A DNA stretch of 38,185 nt, taken from Urechidicola sp. Its GTDB lineage: Bacteria > Bacteroidota > Bacteroidia > Flavobacteriales > Flavobacteriaceae. Shown one piece after another: positions 16,490-26,602 of this stretch (positions are counted from its first letter, which is position 1; each line of letters opens with the position of its first letter). The notes below the pieces were generated by a model, which worked only from the letters and a program-made list of their open reading frames with translations, was not told the DNA's origin and did no database searches. The translations under genes and the position numbers were made by a program. The stretch spans positions 1-38,185 of the forward strand of contig JAQRMW010000018.1 of assembly GCA_028599075.1 (NCBI GenBank), in the 5' to 3' direction.

Positions 16490-18514
16490 TTAAATGTGTC
16501 CGTTATATTTTCGAATAAACCATTCGAGGCTCAAAGATAGTATAATTAGCCCTAATAACCATTTCCAATCGATGATGGAATTTAATTTCTTTTCCGATTT
16601 TTGAATTGACACAAATCTTGGGTCTTCTATTAGTTCTGATTCTAAATTTGATACCTTATCAAGATAATAAAGTTTTCCGTCAGTCTTACTAGCAATAGCT
16701 TCTAAGCTTATTTTATTTGATGATAAAAATTGCTGCTCTACATCAAAATCTACCACCTTAAAAATTCCACGAGATGTTAGATTTTCGTTTTCTACAGTTA
16801 TTGTAAACGAATATTCTCCAGATTCTAATCCAGATACATCTACCAAATATCTATTTCTATTAAGTGAAAATGGAAGACGGTTTATTTCTTTAGTAAACTC
16901 ATTCTTTAACAATAACCATAAATTGGCATTGGTATCAAATACATAATTTTTATCTAAATAATTAGCAGATATATTGATAATTGAATTGCTGTAATAGATA
17001 GGGTCAAACTCAACACTAAGTCTATTCGCTTTTTTTGTGGATGCCAAATATTGCATCAACTTGCCAATAAAATTATCATAATCAATACTCGATTCATTTT
17101 CTTTTTTTGATGTCATTCGCCAACGCCAACTATTTTCTCCAAACAAAACGACTCCTCTTTGTTCTCCATATTCATAAGTAGATAAAAAAGGTTTCTCTGT
17201 AGATATATTTCCAATCTTTTGAGTTAACATATCCTCATGCGGAATATTAAAAGTAACCTCTCCAAAGTAATCTACCAATGGTGGATAATTTTCAAATCCT
17301 ATATCATCAGTTACAAAACCATCAAAACTCTGATTGTAAACTGCTCTGTAGTTTTCTGTTTGATTGATTAAATTTTTTGAAAAATTATCCTGTGCATCGT
17401 TTAAAAAATTCCAATCTGTCTGTGTACCAGTAATAATAAAATGATTTATTTTTTGATAATCCAATTCAACAAAAACGTCTCTAAATAGATTTGTTGGTTG
17501 ATATAAAATAACGGACTGATACTCTAATATATTAAAATCATCACCTATAACTATAATTATAGCTTTTCGTTGTTTATTAGCTTCTATAGCAGATTTCAAT
17601 ACCCCAACATCAGGATGCAAAAATGAGGTCAACAATAAAATAGTTGCCTGCTCATCAATTACCTCTATAACAAAATCTCTTTTATTATTTGTGCTATTTT
17701 TTTCATTTTGAATTGATGCTACTTGTGCAGAATAATAATGCACCCCAACTTTATCGGTAGGTAAATGAAAAGAAATATTTTGTGAGTTTTCGTCTTTATC
17801 AAAGTTTAAAGTTTTAGAAAATACCTTTTGATTCCCCTTATAAACTTCCAGTTTTGAATTCACATTATTCACTCCTGTATAATTCATAAAAACCTCGACA
17901 GGAAATTTATTTTCTAAATATGCATATCTGTTAACGTTTAACTGAGAAATTAAAATATCAGCATATTGTGTTGTATCTCCAACAACAATAGGATATACAG
18001 GTTTCGAAACATTTAAATACTCATAACTACTCCCAAGAGTTTGGTTACCATCTGTAATCAAAATAATTGGTGCAATTTTATTTTTATAAACTTCTTTAAA
18101 TTGTTTAAATGGTTTTGAAATATCCGTTTGAGAATTATCGAAATCCAACGAATCTAACAATTCAACATCATCAGCAAAAGAATAAAAATCAATATTAAAT
18201 TTTTCATTTAAAGATATATTCGATTTTAAATTAGAAACCAAATCTAAAACTTCAGCACTTTGATTTGTGTTTTTTATGGATGATGAATTATCAACTGCTA
18301 CTACCAAAGTTGGTTTCTCAACACTAATTATCTGTTGCTCAATCTTTGGGTTTATCAATAAAATGAAAACTGCTAGTAAACTAATAAAACGCAAAAAAGT
18401 CAGTAAATAACTGACTCTTTCTTTATTCTTTAAATTCTTATAGTAGAAAAATATTGCAATTGTCGAAGAAACAATTATTGCTAAAACCATGTATAAAATT
18501 GTTACAGTATTCAT
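16490..18514 (-). CDS. Membrane protein with von Willebrand factor A-like domain
   Basis: 674 residues. Two N-terminal membrane segments (about 5-25 and 36-55) are followed by a VWA-like domain with the metal-site motif D75-N-S-S-S79 (DxSxS) and IILITDGNQ. A long periplasmic region follows, and a final membrane helix (WLLGLIILSLSLEWFI) lies just before the C-terminus. This topology resembles the BatA/BatB-type or glutamine amidotransferase-like membrane proteins of Bacteroidota. No enzymatic motif is seen. Function unknown; it is probably co-transcribed with the prohibitin gene. Confidence 0.82.
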   Translation of the reverse strand: MNTVTILYMVLAIIVSSTIAIFFYYKNLKNKERVSYLLTFLRFISLLAVFILLINPKIEQQIISVEKPTLVVAVDNSSSIKNTNQSAEVLDLVSNLKSNISLNEKFNIDFYSFADDVELLDSLDFDNSQTDISKPFKQFKEVYKNKIAPIILITDGNQTLGSSYEYLNVSKPVYPIVVGDTTQYADILISQLNVNRYAYLENKFPVEVFMNYTGVNNVNSKLEVYKGNQKVFSKTLNFDKDENSQNISFHLPTDKVGVHYYSAQVASIQNEKNSTNNKRDFVIEVIDEQATILLLTSFLHPDVGVLKSAIEANKQRKAIIIVIGDDFNILEYQSVILYQPTNLFRDVFVELDYQKINHFIITGTQTDWNFLNDAQDNFSKNLINQTENYRAVYNQSFDGFVTDDIGFENYPPLVDYFGEVTFNIPHEDMLTQKIGNISTEKPFLSTYEYGEQRGVVLFGENSWRWRMTSKKENESSIDYDNFIGKLMQYLASTKKANRLSVEFDPIYYSNSIINISANYLDKNYVFDTNANLWLLLKNEFTKEINRLPFSLNRNRYLVDVSGLESGEYSFTITVENENLTSRGIFKVVDFDVEQQFLSSNKISLEAIASKTDGKLYYLDKVSNLESELIEDPRFVSIQKSEKKLNSIIDWKWLLGLIILSLSLEWFIRKYNGHI

Positions 18515-18531
18515 TCAATCAACAAATGTAT

Positions 18532-18558
18532 AGATTCTTCACTCCGTTCAGAATGACA
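18532..18558. repeat. Dispersed intergenic repeat, CATTCTGA...GAAGAATC type
   Basis: On the minus strand the unit reads CATTCTGAACGGAGTGAAGA followed by ATCT. It shares CATTCTGA and GAAGAATC with the unit at 20981-21005. It lies in the 79-base gap between fabG and the VWA gene. Sequences of this type are common between genes in Bacteroidota, from memory. Confidence 0.65.
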
Positions 18559-18593
18559 ATAATTATTTTTAATTATACATTATTAACTGTTCA

Positions 18594-19340
18594 TTAAGTT
18601 AACATTCCACCATCAACACTCAATGTCTGTCCGGTAATATAACTGCTCATATCTGAAGCTAAAAACACACAAGCATTGGCAATGTCTTCTGGAGTTCCTC
18701 CACGTTTTAACGGAATAGATTTTCTCCAACCATCAACAGTTGCTTCATCTAATTTAGCAGTCATTTCAGTTTCTATAAACCCTGGAGCAATCACATTACT
18801 ACGAATATTTCTAGAACCCAGCTCTAATGCAACTGATTTTGAAAACCCAATAATTCCTGATTTCGATGCTGCATAATTAGATTGACCTGCATTTCCTTTT
18901 AATCCAACAACAGAACTCATATTAATAATAGATCCTGCGCGTTGTTTCATCATCGGGCGAATCACAGCTTTGGTTAAATTAAAAACAGATTTTAAATTAA
19001 TTTCTATCACTTTATCAAAATCGTCTTCAGAAATACGCATCAATAAATTGTCTTTGGTAATACCTGCATTGTTTATCAGTACATCAATACTTCCAAATTC
19101 TTTGAGCACATCGTCAGCTAACTCTTGAGCCGCATCAAAATTTGCAGCGTTAGATTGATATCCTTTTGCATCGACTCCGTACCCTTTCAATTCAGCCTCT
19201 AAAGCATTGGCAGCATCAACAGATGAGCTGTAAGTAAAAGCCACATTGGCTCCTTGCTTTGCAAAGACTTGGGCAATCCCCTTACCTATTCCTCTTGTTG
19301 CTCCTGTAATTAATGCTGTTTTATTTTCTAATAATTTCAT
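18594..19340 (-). CDS. fabG: 3-oxoacyl-[acyl-carrier-protein] reductase FabG
   Basis: 248 residues, the normal length. It reduces 3-oxoacyl-ACP with NADPH in each round of type II fatty-acid synthesis. The short-chain dehydrogenase motifs are complete: cofactor loop GATRGIGKG (13-21), NNAG (90-93), catalytic S143, Y156 and K160 (YAASK). The C-terminal TGQTLSVDGGM fits FabG specifically. It has its own promoter box. The VWA and prohibitin genes follow on the same strand after a 79-base gap that holds a repeat. Confidence 0.96.
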   Translation of the reverse strand: MKLLENKTALITGATRGIGKGIAQVFAKQGANVAFTYSSSVDAANALEAELKGYGVDAKGYQSNAANFDAAQELADDVLKEFGSIDVLINNAGITKDNLLMRISEDDFDKVIEINLKSVFNLTKAVIRPMMKQRAGSIINMSSVVGLKGNAGQSNYAASKSGIIGFSKSVALELGSRNIRSNVIAPGFIETEMTAKLDEATVDGWRKSIPLKRGGTPEDIANACVFLASDMSSYITGQTLSVDGGMLT

Positions 19341-19365
19341 CTTGATATTTTGATTTTAACAAAAT

Positions 19366-19392
19366 CAAATATAGTAAAAGAAATGATGCCAA
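19366..19392 (-). promoter_or_regulatory. Promoter of fabG
   Basis: On the minus strand, TATATTTG (19366-19373) ends 25 bases before the ATG, with TTG (19390-19392) 16 bases upstream. The spacer is slightly short. Confidence 0.5.
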
Positions 19393-19447
19393 TAAAAGTC
19401 TTATTAAAAATTTAACTTCTCATTTATAACAAAATTTCTTTCTTTAC

Positions 19448-19479
19448 TTTGGTGACTTTGAGCTTTCACTTTATCTTTA
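19448..19479 (+). promoter_or_regulatory. Promoter of the DUF302 gene
   Basis: TTTG (19448-19451), a 20-base spacer, and TATCTTTA (19472-19479), one base off the -7 consensus, lie 28 bases before the ATG. Confidence 0.45.
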
Positions 19480-19507
19480 CACCTAACAATTATTAAATAT
19501 AAAAATC

Positions 19508-19900
19508 ATGTCATATTATTTTAAAACAACCTTAACCAATTCAACTTTTGATGAAGCTATAGACAAAACTGTTGCTGCTTTAAAAACAGAAGGGTTTGGA
19601 GTACTCACCGAAATAGATTTAAAAGCTACTTTTAAAAAGAAGTTGGATGCTGATTTTTACAACTATAAAATATTAGGTGCTTGTCATCCGCAATTTGCAT
19701 ATAATGCATTACATGCCGAAGATAAAATTGGTACGATGTTACCATGTAATTTTATTGTTCAAGAAAAAGAAACTGGAACTATAGAAATTTCTGGGGTTGA
19801 CCCAATGGCTTCAATGATGTCTGTTGGAAATGAATCTTTAGGTGAGATTGCCGGTGAGGTAAGAGAGAAGTTACAACGTATTGTTGCGAGTATTAAATAG
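19508..19900 (+). CDS. DUF302 family protein
   Basis: 130 residues, no signal peptide. The family pattern is seen in the N-terminal [34 protein letters not shown], the middle [16 protein letters not shown], and the [10 protein letters not shown] strand. DUF302 proteins are small alpha-beta proteins of unknown function, often near metal or sulfur redox genes; here the neighbours do not help. The two cysteines (in GACHP and LPCN) are conserved family positions and could bind a ligand. Its end overlaps the convergent pyrD by 8 bases. Confidence 0.9.
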   Translation: MSYYFKTTLTNSTFDEAIDKTVAALKTEGFGVLTEIDLKATFKKKLDADFYNYKILGACHPQFAYNALHAEDKIGTMLPCNFIVQEKETGTIEISGVDPMASMMSVGNESLGEIAGEVREKLQRIVASIK

Positions 19901-20930
19901 ACCTTTTTAGAATTTCTTTATTAATCTTCTTAACCAAACTTGGGCCTTCATAAATAAATCCGGTAAAGATTTGTACCAAGTCTGCCCCTGCATTTATTTT
20001 ATCTAAGGCATCTGATGCAGAATGGATGCCTCCTACTCCAATAATTGGAAAAGCCTTGTTTGATTTTTCTGATAAATATTGAATCACTTTGATACTTCTG
20101 TCTGTAACAGGTTTTCCACTCAAGCCACCATTTCCAATTTTATCTAATGTAGAGTTCGAAGTTTTTAATCCTTCTCTGTTGGTAGAAGTGTTAGAGGCTA
20201 TGACTCCATCTATCTTAGTTTCGGCAATCAATTCTATAATTTCATCTAGCTGAATATCGTTTAAGTCTGGGGCTATTTTAAGTAGTATCGGCTTTTGAAA
20301 ACTGTAGTTCCTATTCTCGTTTTTAACAGCTCTAATCAACTCTAACAAATAATCTTTGTCTTGTAGTTTTGCCATTGACCCAACATTGGGGCAACTTACA
20401 TTCAACACAAAATAATCTACATACGAATGCAGTTCTCTAAAACATATAAGATAATCTCGGGTATATTCATTGGGCATCGATTTGGTGTTTTTACCAATAT
20501 TCCCCCCAATTAAAACTTGTCCATTATTTTTTTTGAGTTGAACAACTGCAGCTTCAACTCCCTCGTTATTAAACCCCATTCGGTTGATGATACCAGAATC
20601 ATCAACCAATCTAAATAATCGTTTCTTTGGATTTCCTACCTGCCCATTTGGAGTTACGGTTCCGATTTCTATAAATCCAAATCCGAAGTTTGAAAGTTCG
20701 TTATACAACACTGCATTTTTATCAAATCCTGCAGCTAAACCCACAGGGTTTTTAAAAGTCAAACCAAATAAATTCCGTTCTAAATTTGGATGCTCAACAG
20801 CATATATTTTCTTAACTATACTAGAAACAAACGGAATTTTAAAAACAAACTTTAATAATGAAAAAGTAAAGTGGTGTACCTTTTCAGGATCAAACAAAAA
20901 TAATAGTGGTCTTATAAAAACTTTATACAT
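19893..20930 (-). CDS. pyrD: Dihydroorotate dehydrogenase (quinone), class 2
   Basis: 345 residues. It oxidises dihydroorotate to orotate in pyrimidine synthesis and passes electrons to membrane quinones. The N-terminal extension of class 2 enzymes is present ([19 protein letters not shown]), followed by the FMN barrel with GLAAGFDKN, the GTVTP loop, NRMGFNN, the catalytic-serine segment NVSCPN, KIAPD, and GVGGI near the C-terminus. It lies downstream of pheT on the same strand after an 87-base gap holding repeats, so it may be read through from pheT. Its 3' end overlaps the DUF302 gene. Confidence 0.96.
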   Translation of the reverse strand: MYKVFIRPLLFLFDPEKVHHFTFSLLKFVFKIPFVSSIVKKIYAVEHPNLERNLFGLTFKNPVGLAAGFDKNAVLYNELSNFGFGFIEIGTVTPNGQVGNPKKRLFRLVDDSGIINRMGFNNEGVEAAVVQLKKNNGQVLIGGNIGKNTKSMPNEYTRDYLICFRELHSYVDYFVLNVSCPNVGSMAKLQDKDYLLELIRAVKNENRNYSFQKPILLKIAPDLNDIQLDEIIELIAETKIDGVIASNTSTNREGLKTSNSTLDKIGNGGLSGKPVTDRSIKVIQYLSEKSNKAFPIIGVGGIHSASDALDKINAGADLVQIFTGFIYEGPSLVKKINKEILKRSI

Positions 20931-20940
20931 TTCTTTTTTT

Positions 20941-21005
20941 GTCTTTCCCGTGCAAACGGGAATCCATATTATATTCTTAAGATTCTTCGACAGGCTCAGA
21001 ATGGC
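20941..21005. repeat. Two dispersed repeat units between pheT and pyrD
   Basis: Unit 1 (20941-20965) is a hairpin: TTCCCGT, loop GCAA, ACGGGAA, with GGATTCCCGT...ACGGGAAAGAC on the minus strand. Unit 2 (20981-21005) reads CATTCTGAGCCTGTCGAAGA then ATC on the minus strand and is related to the unit at 18532-18558. Both types are common dispersed intergenic repeats, from memory. Confidence 0.7.
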
Positions 21006-21017
21006 ATTAATAAGATG

Positions 21018-23444
21018 CTATCTCAGCTCTGCTTGTAAATTCTTTTCTAGCGACTGCTGTATTTTTTGCATAGTTTTGTCAATCTGTTTATCGTTCAACG
21101 TTTTCTCTGTGTCTTGTAATACAAAACTCACAGCATACGATTTTTTACCTTTCGGTAATTTATCTCCTTGATATACATCAAACAAATCAACTTCTTTCAA
21201 TATCTTTTTTTCTGATTGAAAAGCAGTATTGTAAACATCAGCAAATTTTATATCATCATCTAGTAGCAATGCCAAATCTCTTTTTACTGAAGGATACTTT
21301 GGCATATCAATAACCTTGAACCCTTTTCTGCCAGTAACTTTTAAAACATTCTCCCAATTAAAATCGGCAAACAAAACTTCTTGTTTAATCCCAAATTCTT
21401 TTAAGATTGATTTTTTTACAGTCCCAAATTCTACCAGCTTAATTTTACCCAATCCAAAAGTGATTCCCTCAGAAAAAATATCATTTTTTGTAGGTGTCGT
21501 TTTTAACTTTGTAACTCCTAACCTATTTAAAGTCGTAGTAACTATCCCTTTTAAATAAAAGAAATCCGAAGTTTTCTTTTCTGTATTCCAATTATCTTTA
21601 TTACGCTTACCACTAACAAGAAGTGATAAATGTTTTTGCTCAGAATAACCACTTTCATACTTATGGTAGGTTTTACCAAACTCATAAAACTTTAAACTAT
21701 TATTTTTTCTGTTGATATTATAAGCAACCGATTCTAGCCCACTAAACAATAATGATTGACGCATAACTCCTAAATCACTACTCAACGGGTTTAGCATAGC
21801 TACATCATGATCAGCGTTTAAATTATCTGTCAATTCTAAATATGATCCTTTGGTCAAAGAATTTGCCATAGTCTCATTAAATCCTTGAGCTACCAATTGA
21901 TTTGCAACAATATTTTCAATCTTAACAGCGTCAAAATCATCAGAAGAAATTGAAGTATTTAGCTTATGAGAAAACTGAATATTATTATACCCATAAACGC
22001 GTAAAATTTCTTCAATAACATCAGTCTCTCGCTGTACATCTACACGGTATGAAGGAATTGTTAATCCCAAACCACCTTCAGTTTCGCTATTCAATTTAAT
22101 CTCTAGAGAAGCTAAAATATTTTTTATGGTGTCTTTCGGAATTTCATCACCAATGAGTCTATTTAATCTATCATAAGAAATAAATACTTGGAAATCTTCA
22201 ATTTTCTCTGGATAGAAATCCAACACATCCGAAGATTTTTTTCCACCAGCAATCTCAACAATTAACAAAGCAGCTCTCTTCAAAGCATACTCAACAAAGT
22301 TTGGATCTATTCCTCTTTCAAATCTAAAAGAAGCATCGGTATTCAATGCATGTCGTTTTGCTGATTTACGGATAGACACAGGATTAAAATAAGCCGACTC
22401 TAAAAAGATTCTCGTTGTATTTTCTGTAACGCCAGAATCGATTCCACCAAATACACCTGCTATACACATTGGGTTCGATTCTCCATCACAAATCATAATA
22501 TCATCTTGATGTAACTCTCTTTCGACCTCATCTAGTGTAGTAAACTTAGTGCCTTGTGGTAAGGTTTTAACCAAAATTTTATCTCCTTTAATTTTTGTTG
22601 CATCAAAGGCATGCAATGGCTGTCCTAATTCGTGCAACACATAATTTGTAATATCAACAATGTTATTTTTAGGAGTTAATCCTATTGACTTTAATCTGTT
22701 TTGCAACCATTCTGGAGAATCATCAACCGTAATACCAGAGATTGTAATACCAGAATATCTAGGTGCTAAATTTTTATCATCAACTTCAACATCAATTCTA
22801 AGGGAGCGGGTATCTACATGAAAATCACTCACCGAAGGAGAAATTAATTCTAACTGAACTCCTTGCTGAATCATACCTGCACGTAAATCACGAGCTACTC
22901 CATAATGACACATGGCATCTGCTCTATTTGGTGTCAAACCAATTTCAAAAACTTCATCAGATTCTATTTTAAAAACTTCAGCACAAGGTGTACCCACTTT
23001 TAAATCAGCATCAAGCACCATAATTCCATCATGGCTCTGACCAAGACCTAACTCATCTTCGGCGCAAATCATTCCAAAACTTTCTTCTCCTCTAATCTTT
23101 CCTTTTTTAATTTTAAAAGATTCGCCTTTATCATCATACAACAAAGTACCAATGGTTGCAACAGGTACTTTTTGTCCCGCGGCAACATTTGGTGCTCCAC
23201 AAACAATTTGTACCGGAGCATCTCCACCAATATTAACAGTTGTTACTTTTAAACGGTCTGCATTTGGGTGCTGATCGCAAGTTAAAACTTCTCCAACAAC
23301 AATTCCTTTTAAGCTCCCTTTGATAGACTCAACGATTTCAATTCCTTCAACCTCAAGGCCTAAATCGGTTAATAATTCACCAGTTTTTTCAGCTTCCCAA
23401 TCAACTTTCAAAAATTGTTTTAACCAATTGTATGATATTTTCAT
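21018..23444 (-). CDS. pheT: Phenylalanyl-tRNA synthetase beta subunit
   Basis: 808 residues, the normal length. It pairs with PheS to charge tRNA-Phe. In order: N-terminal MKISYNWLKQFL, a tRNA-binding OB domain (about 40-150, with VCGAPNVAAGQKVPVA), the B3/B4 editing domain (about 210-390), the B5 domain (about 410-480), a catalytic-like core, and the ferredoxin-fold anticodon domain (about 715-808, starting PKYPSVKRDLALLL). No frameshift or missing domain is seen. The pheS gene is not in the window. Confidence 0.98.
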   Translation of the reverse strand: MKISYNWLKQFLKVDWEAEKTGELLTDLGLEVEGIEIVESIKGSLKGIVVGEVLTCDQHPNADRLKVTTVNIGGDAPVQIVCGAPNVAAGQKVPVATIGTLLYDDKGESFKIKKGKIRGEESFGMICAEDELGLGQSHDGIMVLDADLKVGTPCAEVFKIESDEVFEIGLTPNRADAMCHYGVARDLRAGMIQQGVQLELISPSVSDFHVDTRSLRIDVEVDDKNLAPRYSGITISGITVDDSPEWLQNRLKSIGLTPKNNIVDITNYVLHELGQPLHAFDATKIKGDKILVKTLPQGTKFTTLDEVERELHQDDIMICDGESNPMCIAGVFGGIDSGVTENTTRIFLESAYFNPVSIRKSAKRHALNTDASFRFERGIDPNFVEYALKRAALLIVEIAGGKKSSDVLDFYPEKIEDFQVFISYDRLNRLIGDEIPKDTIKNILASLEIKLNSETEGGLGLTIPSYRVDVQRETDVIEEILRVYGYNNIQFSHKLNTSISSDDFDAVKIENIVANQLVAQGFNETMANSLTKGSYLELTDNLNADHDVAMLNPLSSDLGVMRQSLLFSGLESVAYNINRKNNSLKFYEFGKTYHKYESGYSEQKHLSLLVSGKRNKDNWNTEKKTSDFFYLKGIVTTTLNRLGVTKLKTTPTKNDIFSEGITFGLGKIKLVEFGTVKKSILKEFGIKQEVLFADFNWENVLKVTGRKGFKVIDMPKYPSVKRDLALLLDDDIKFADVYNTAFQSEKKILKEVDLFDVYQGDKLPKGKKSYAVSFVLQDTEKTLNDKQIDKTMQKIQQSLEKNLQAELR

Positions 23445-23478
23445 CTGTTACTTTTTAGTAGTATTCTTTTCCGATTTG

Positions 23479-23506
23479 CAAAGATACTTTAAATTGAAAG
23501 ATTCAA
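23479..23506 (-). promoter_or_regulatory. Promoter of pheT
   Basis: On the minus strand, TATCTTTG (23479-23486) ends 34 bases before the ATG, with a TTG at 23504-23506 (17-base spacer) and another at 23507-23509 (20-base spacer). Confidence 0.55.
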
Positions 23507-23656
23507 CAATTGATTGTTGATAAAATAGTTAGTAGTATATTTTATAAAGTGAGCTTAACTTATTATTAATATTTCCTAAAAAACATTTAGTAAAACATTT
23601 CATATTTTTTGAAAATCGTATATTTCGGTTTTTATTTTTTAAAATACAAACAAAAT

Positions 23657-25897
23657 ATGAGCAGCACCTACAACACCATTCCAGCAAAAGGATTAAAAGG
23701 CTTAAAAGAGAATTGGCGAAATGATGTTTCTGCTGCAATAAGTGTTTCATTAGTAGCACTTCCATTGGCATTGGGAATTGCTGTAGCATCAGAAGTTTCG
23801 CCTATGGCAGGAATACTTTCGGCTATTATTGGTGGGGTTGTTACCACATTTTTTCGTGGCGGACATTTAGCAATTAATGGTCCTGCTGCTGGTTTAATTG
23901 CTGTTATTCTTGGAGGCCTAGCTGTTTTAGATGGCAATATTAATTACGTTTTGGCTGCCATTGTTATATCTGGTGCTATACAAATTATTTTTGGTGTTTT
24001 AAAAATGGGGCGTTTTGCTAAACTGCTACCCTCTTCTGTACTACATGGTATTTTAGCAGCAATTGGGGTTATCATTTTTACAAAACAAATTCATTACGCT
24101 TTGGGGACAAAATCAGATGCCGATACTACAATCGGAACTTTGATAGATGTGTTTTACAAACTACCAGAAATTAATCCATTTGTATTTTTAATATCAATGA
24201 TTGGTATTTTGATATTGGTTTTTTATAAAAAAATCAATCAAAAATTTATTCGAATGATTCCTGCTCCGATGTGGGTTTTATTGTTAGCATTACCTGTTGT
24301 TTTTGGATTTGATTTTTTTAATTCTCATAGTATCTCCTTTTTAGGAAACAGCTACGGTGTCGGTCCAAATTTATTAATTGATATACCCAGCAATCCTCTA
24401 GATAGTATTATGCATCCAGATTTTGCTATGATTGGAACCTTGCCTTTTTGGATTACAGTAATGTCAATAACAATGATTGCTTCTGTAGAAACCCTTGCTA
24501 GTGCGAGAGCTGTTGACAAACTAGACCCTTATAGAAGAACTACCAATTTAAATAAAGATCTTATTGGTGTTGGTTTAAGCACAATGGTTTCAGGTGCTTT
24601 AGGTGGACTCCCAATTATCACCGTTATTGTTCGCAGTACTGTAAATGTGAATAGCAATGCCAAAACAAAATGGTCTAATTTTTATCATGGCATATTTTTG
24701 ATTCTCTTTGTGCTTTTATTAGCACCAGTTTTAAAGAGTATTCCCTTAGCTGCTTTAGCCGCAATATTATTACATACTGGCTATAAACTAGCATCACCCA
24801 AAGTTTTTAAAACAGCCTATAATCAAGGGGTAGAACAACTATTGTTTCTTACATCGACTCTGATAATTACACTTTTTACTGATTTATTATATGGAATTAT
24901 GGGTGGTATTTTAATAACATTAGTATTACATATGTTATTAGCTAAAGTAGGTTTTATGACCTTCTTTAAAATGATTTATAAATCTGGATCAAAAATTATT
25001 CATTTAGATAATGGTATCTATGAAGTCAAAATTAAAGGTGTTGCCAACTTCTTATACGCATTAGAGCTAGACAAATTACTAAAAGAAATTCCTATTGGGT
25101 CAACGGTACACATCGATTTATTTCAAACACGACTAGTAGATTTATCAATCATGGAAAATTTGATTGAATTTAAACGAATCCACGATAACAACGGTGGTAA
25201 TGTTTCACTAATGGGGCTAGAGCATCATGTGGCATCTACAAGTCATAATAGAGCATTAAAAATTGTTACGGGTAGAATAAAGAAACGTATTACACAGCGT
25301 CAAATAAGATTGCAAAAATTGGCCATTGCAAACGGTTGGTCTTTTCAGCGCGAAGTTGATTGGAACACATCGTATTTAAGAAATTTTCATTTCTTTGATT
25401 CGCGCCCCATTGAAATGAAAAGCAATTCGTTACAAGGCTTAGACAAAGATACTAATGCACATTGGGAAATAGCAGACATTGTATTTGATGAAGGTGCATT
25501 GCTAGCCCTTGAGGTTTATCAAACTACGGTTCAGATAATTAAATTACCAAACCGCATTCCAGAATTTATACTTGATAAAGAAGGACTGTTTGATAAAATG
25601 TTTGACCGTGTAAAAGTATTTGCCGGCACAAAAAAACGTGATATTGATTTTGTAAAGTATGCAGATTTTTCAAATAAATTTCAATTAAGTGGCGAAAACA
25701 AAGAAGAAATTAAAGCTTTTTTCAATGAAGAATTAATTCACTTTTTAGAGCAAAACGAAATTCATCATATAGAAAGTAATGGTGAGGCACTAATGATATT
25801 TAAATATTTACATATCGCTAAAACCGATGAAGTAAGCAACATGCTTACCTTTGCACATGATTTATTATCGCATATGAAGTTAAAAAGTGGTAATTAA
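23657..25897 (+). CDS. SulP-family inorganic anion transporter
   Basis: 746 residues from the ATG at 23657. A TTG 16 codons upstream would add a hydrophobic leader not seen in the family. About 10-12 membrane helices form the SulP transport domain (residues about 15-410), with ALPLALGIAVASEVSPMAG and the GGLPIITVIVRST signature. A STAS domain follows at about 440-540, with HIDLFQTRLVDLSIMENL. Another 150-200 residues follow the STAS domain (from HFFDSRPIE to the end), a soluble part I cannot assign. SulP proteins carry bicarbonate or sulfate; which one is not visible. Confidence 0.9.
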   Translation: MSSTYNTIPAKGLKGLKENWRNDVSAAISVSLVALPLALGIAVASEVSPMAGILSAIIGGVVTTFFRGGHLAINGPAAGLIAVILGGLAVLDGNINYVLAAIVISGAIQIIFGVLKMGRFAKLLPSSVLHGILAAIGVIIFTKQIHYALGTKSDADTTIGTLIDVFYKLPEINPFVFLISMIGILILVFYKKINQKFIRMIPAPMWVLLLALPVVFGFDFFNSHSISFLGNSYGVGPNLLIDIPSNPLDSIMHPDFAMIGTLPFWITVMSITMIASVETLASARAVDKLDPYRRTTNLNKDLIGVGLSTMVSGALGGLPIITVIVRSTVNVNSNAKTKWSNFYHGIFLILFVLLLAPVLKSIPLAALAAILLHTGYKLASPKVFKTAYNQGVEQLLFLTSTLIITLFTDLLYGIMGGILITLVLHMLLAKVGFMTFFKMIYKSGSKIIHLDNGIYEVKIKGVANFLYALELDKLLKEIPIGSTVHIDLFQTRLVDLSIMENLIEFKRIHDNNGGNVSLMGLEHHVASTSHNRALKIVTGRIKKRITQRQIRLQKLAIANGWSFQREVDWNTSYLRNFHFFDSRPIEMKSNSLQGLDKDTNAHWEIADIVFDEGALLALEVYQTTVQIIKLPNRIPEFILDKEGLFDKMFDRVKVFAGTKKRDIDFVKYADFSNKFQLSGENKEEIKAFFNEELIHFLEQNEIHHIESNGEALMIFKYLHIAKTDEVSNMLTFAHDLLSHMKLKSGN

Positions 25898-26069
25898 TCA
25901 TTTCAATATTAGCTCTTGACTTTATTATTAAAAAACACGAGATTCGCTTATCGTAGGATATAGCTAATTAAATAATTCATATCCGAAATATTGGCAACAA
26001 TAGTGGTATGACCTCGGTACTACAATTTTAAATTAAGAATGAACTATTAATAACTAATTTAACAACAAT

Positions 26070-26555
26070 ATGAAAAGACTTATTGTATTAATAATTGTAT
26101 GCTTTGGAAGTACTCATTTGTATTCTCAAGAGTTCAAGATAATTGAAGATGATAAAAAATGTGAAGATATTATAAACAATAGATATGTTGAGCCCGTTGA
26201 TTCATTTAAAAATGAGTTAAAAGTTACAATATCAATAAGCGAATTTAGTGTAGGTAAGGAAGAAATAAAAGTTGATAAAACTTGGACAGTAAGCATCACG
26301 GATGAAACTCCAATAATTAAGGTTACCAAGAATGGGGCGTTGCGAATAAGTACAGGAAAAGTGATTGATAATAGAATGAAATATTATATTTACAAAATTC
26401 ATCTATATAAGAAAGAAAATGGATGCTGGGAAGAAGGCTCCTCTACCATGGATTGGAACCGTTTAAAACTAGGAAAAATAATGCAAGATTATGGATTTGG
26501 TATTCCAGGAAGAAATAACCATATAGGTTTCAAGGGAGAAGTAATCATAGAGTAA
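26070..26555 (+). CDS. Secreted protein of unknown function
   Basis: 161 residues with a signal peptide ending HLYSQ (residue 20). The mature part has only two cysteines (in KKCEDI and NGCWEE), alternating beta-type segments and a C-terminal GFKGEVIIE strand. I recognise no family. It is isolated: 170 bases of AT-rich sequence without a clear promoter box lie upstream, and recG converges from downstream. Confidence 0.6.
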   Translation: MKRLIVLIIVCFGSTHLYSQEFKIIEDDKKCEDIINNRYVEPVDSFKNELKVTISISEFSVGKEEIKVDKTWTVSITDETPIIKVTKNGALRISTGKVIDNRMKYYIYKIHLYKKENGCWEEGSSTMDWNRLKLGKIMQDYGFGIPGRNNHIGFKGEVIIE

Positions 26556-26602
26556 CTGTTGTCATCAACGGTTAGGCAAACCTCATAAAAAATTAAGAAA
26601 CC

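Noticed and set aside
20584-21171. Plus-strand open frame of 195 codons across the pyrD-pheT junction
   Set aside because: It is antisense to conserved parts of pyrD and pheT and runs through the intergenic repeats; it has no recognisable domain.
23529-23937. Two minus-strand open frames at the start of the SulP gene
   Set aside because: They lie opposite well-supported SulP codons and have no family features.
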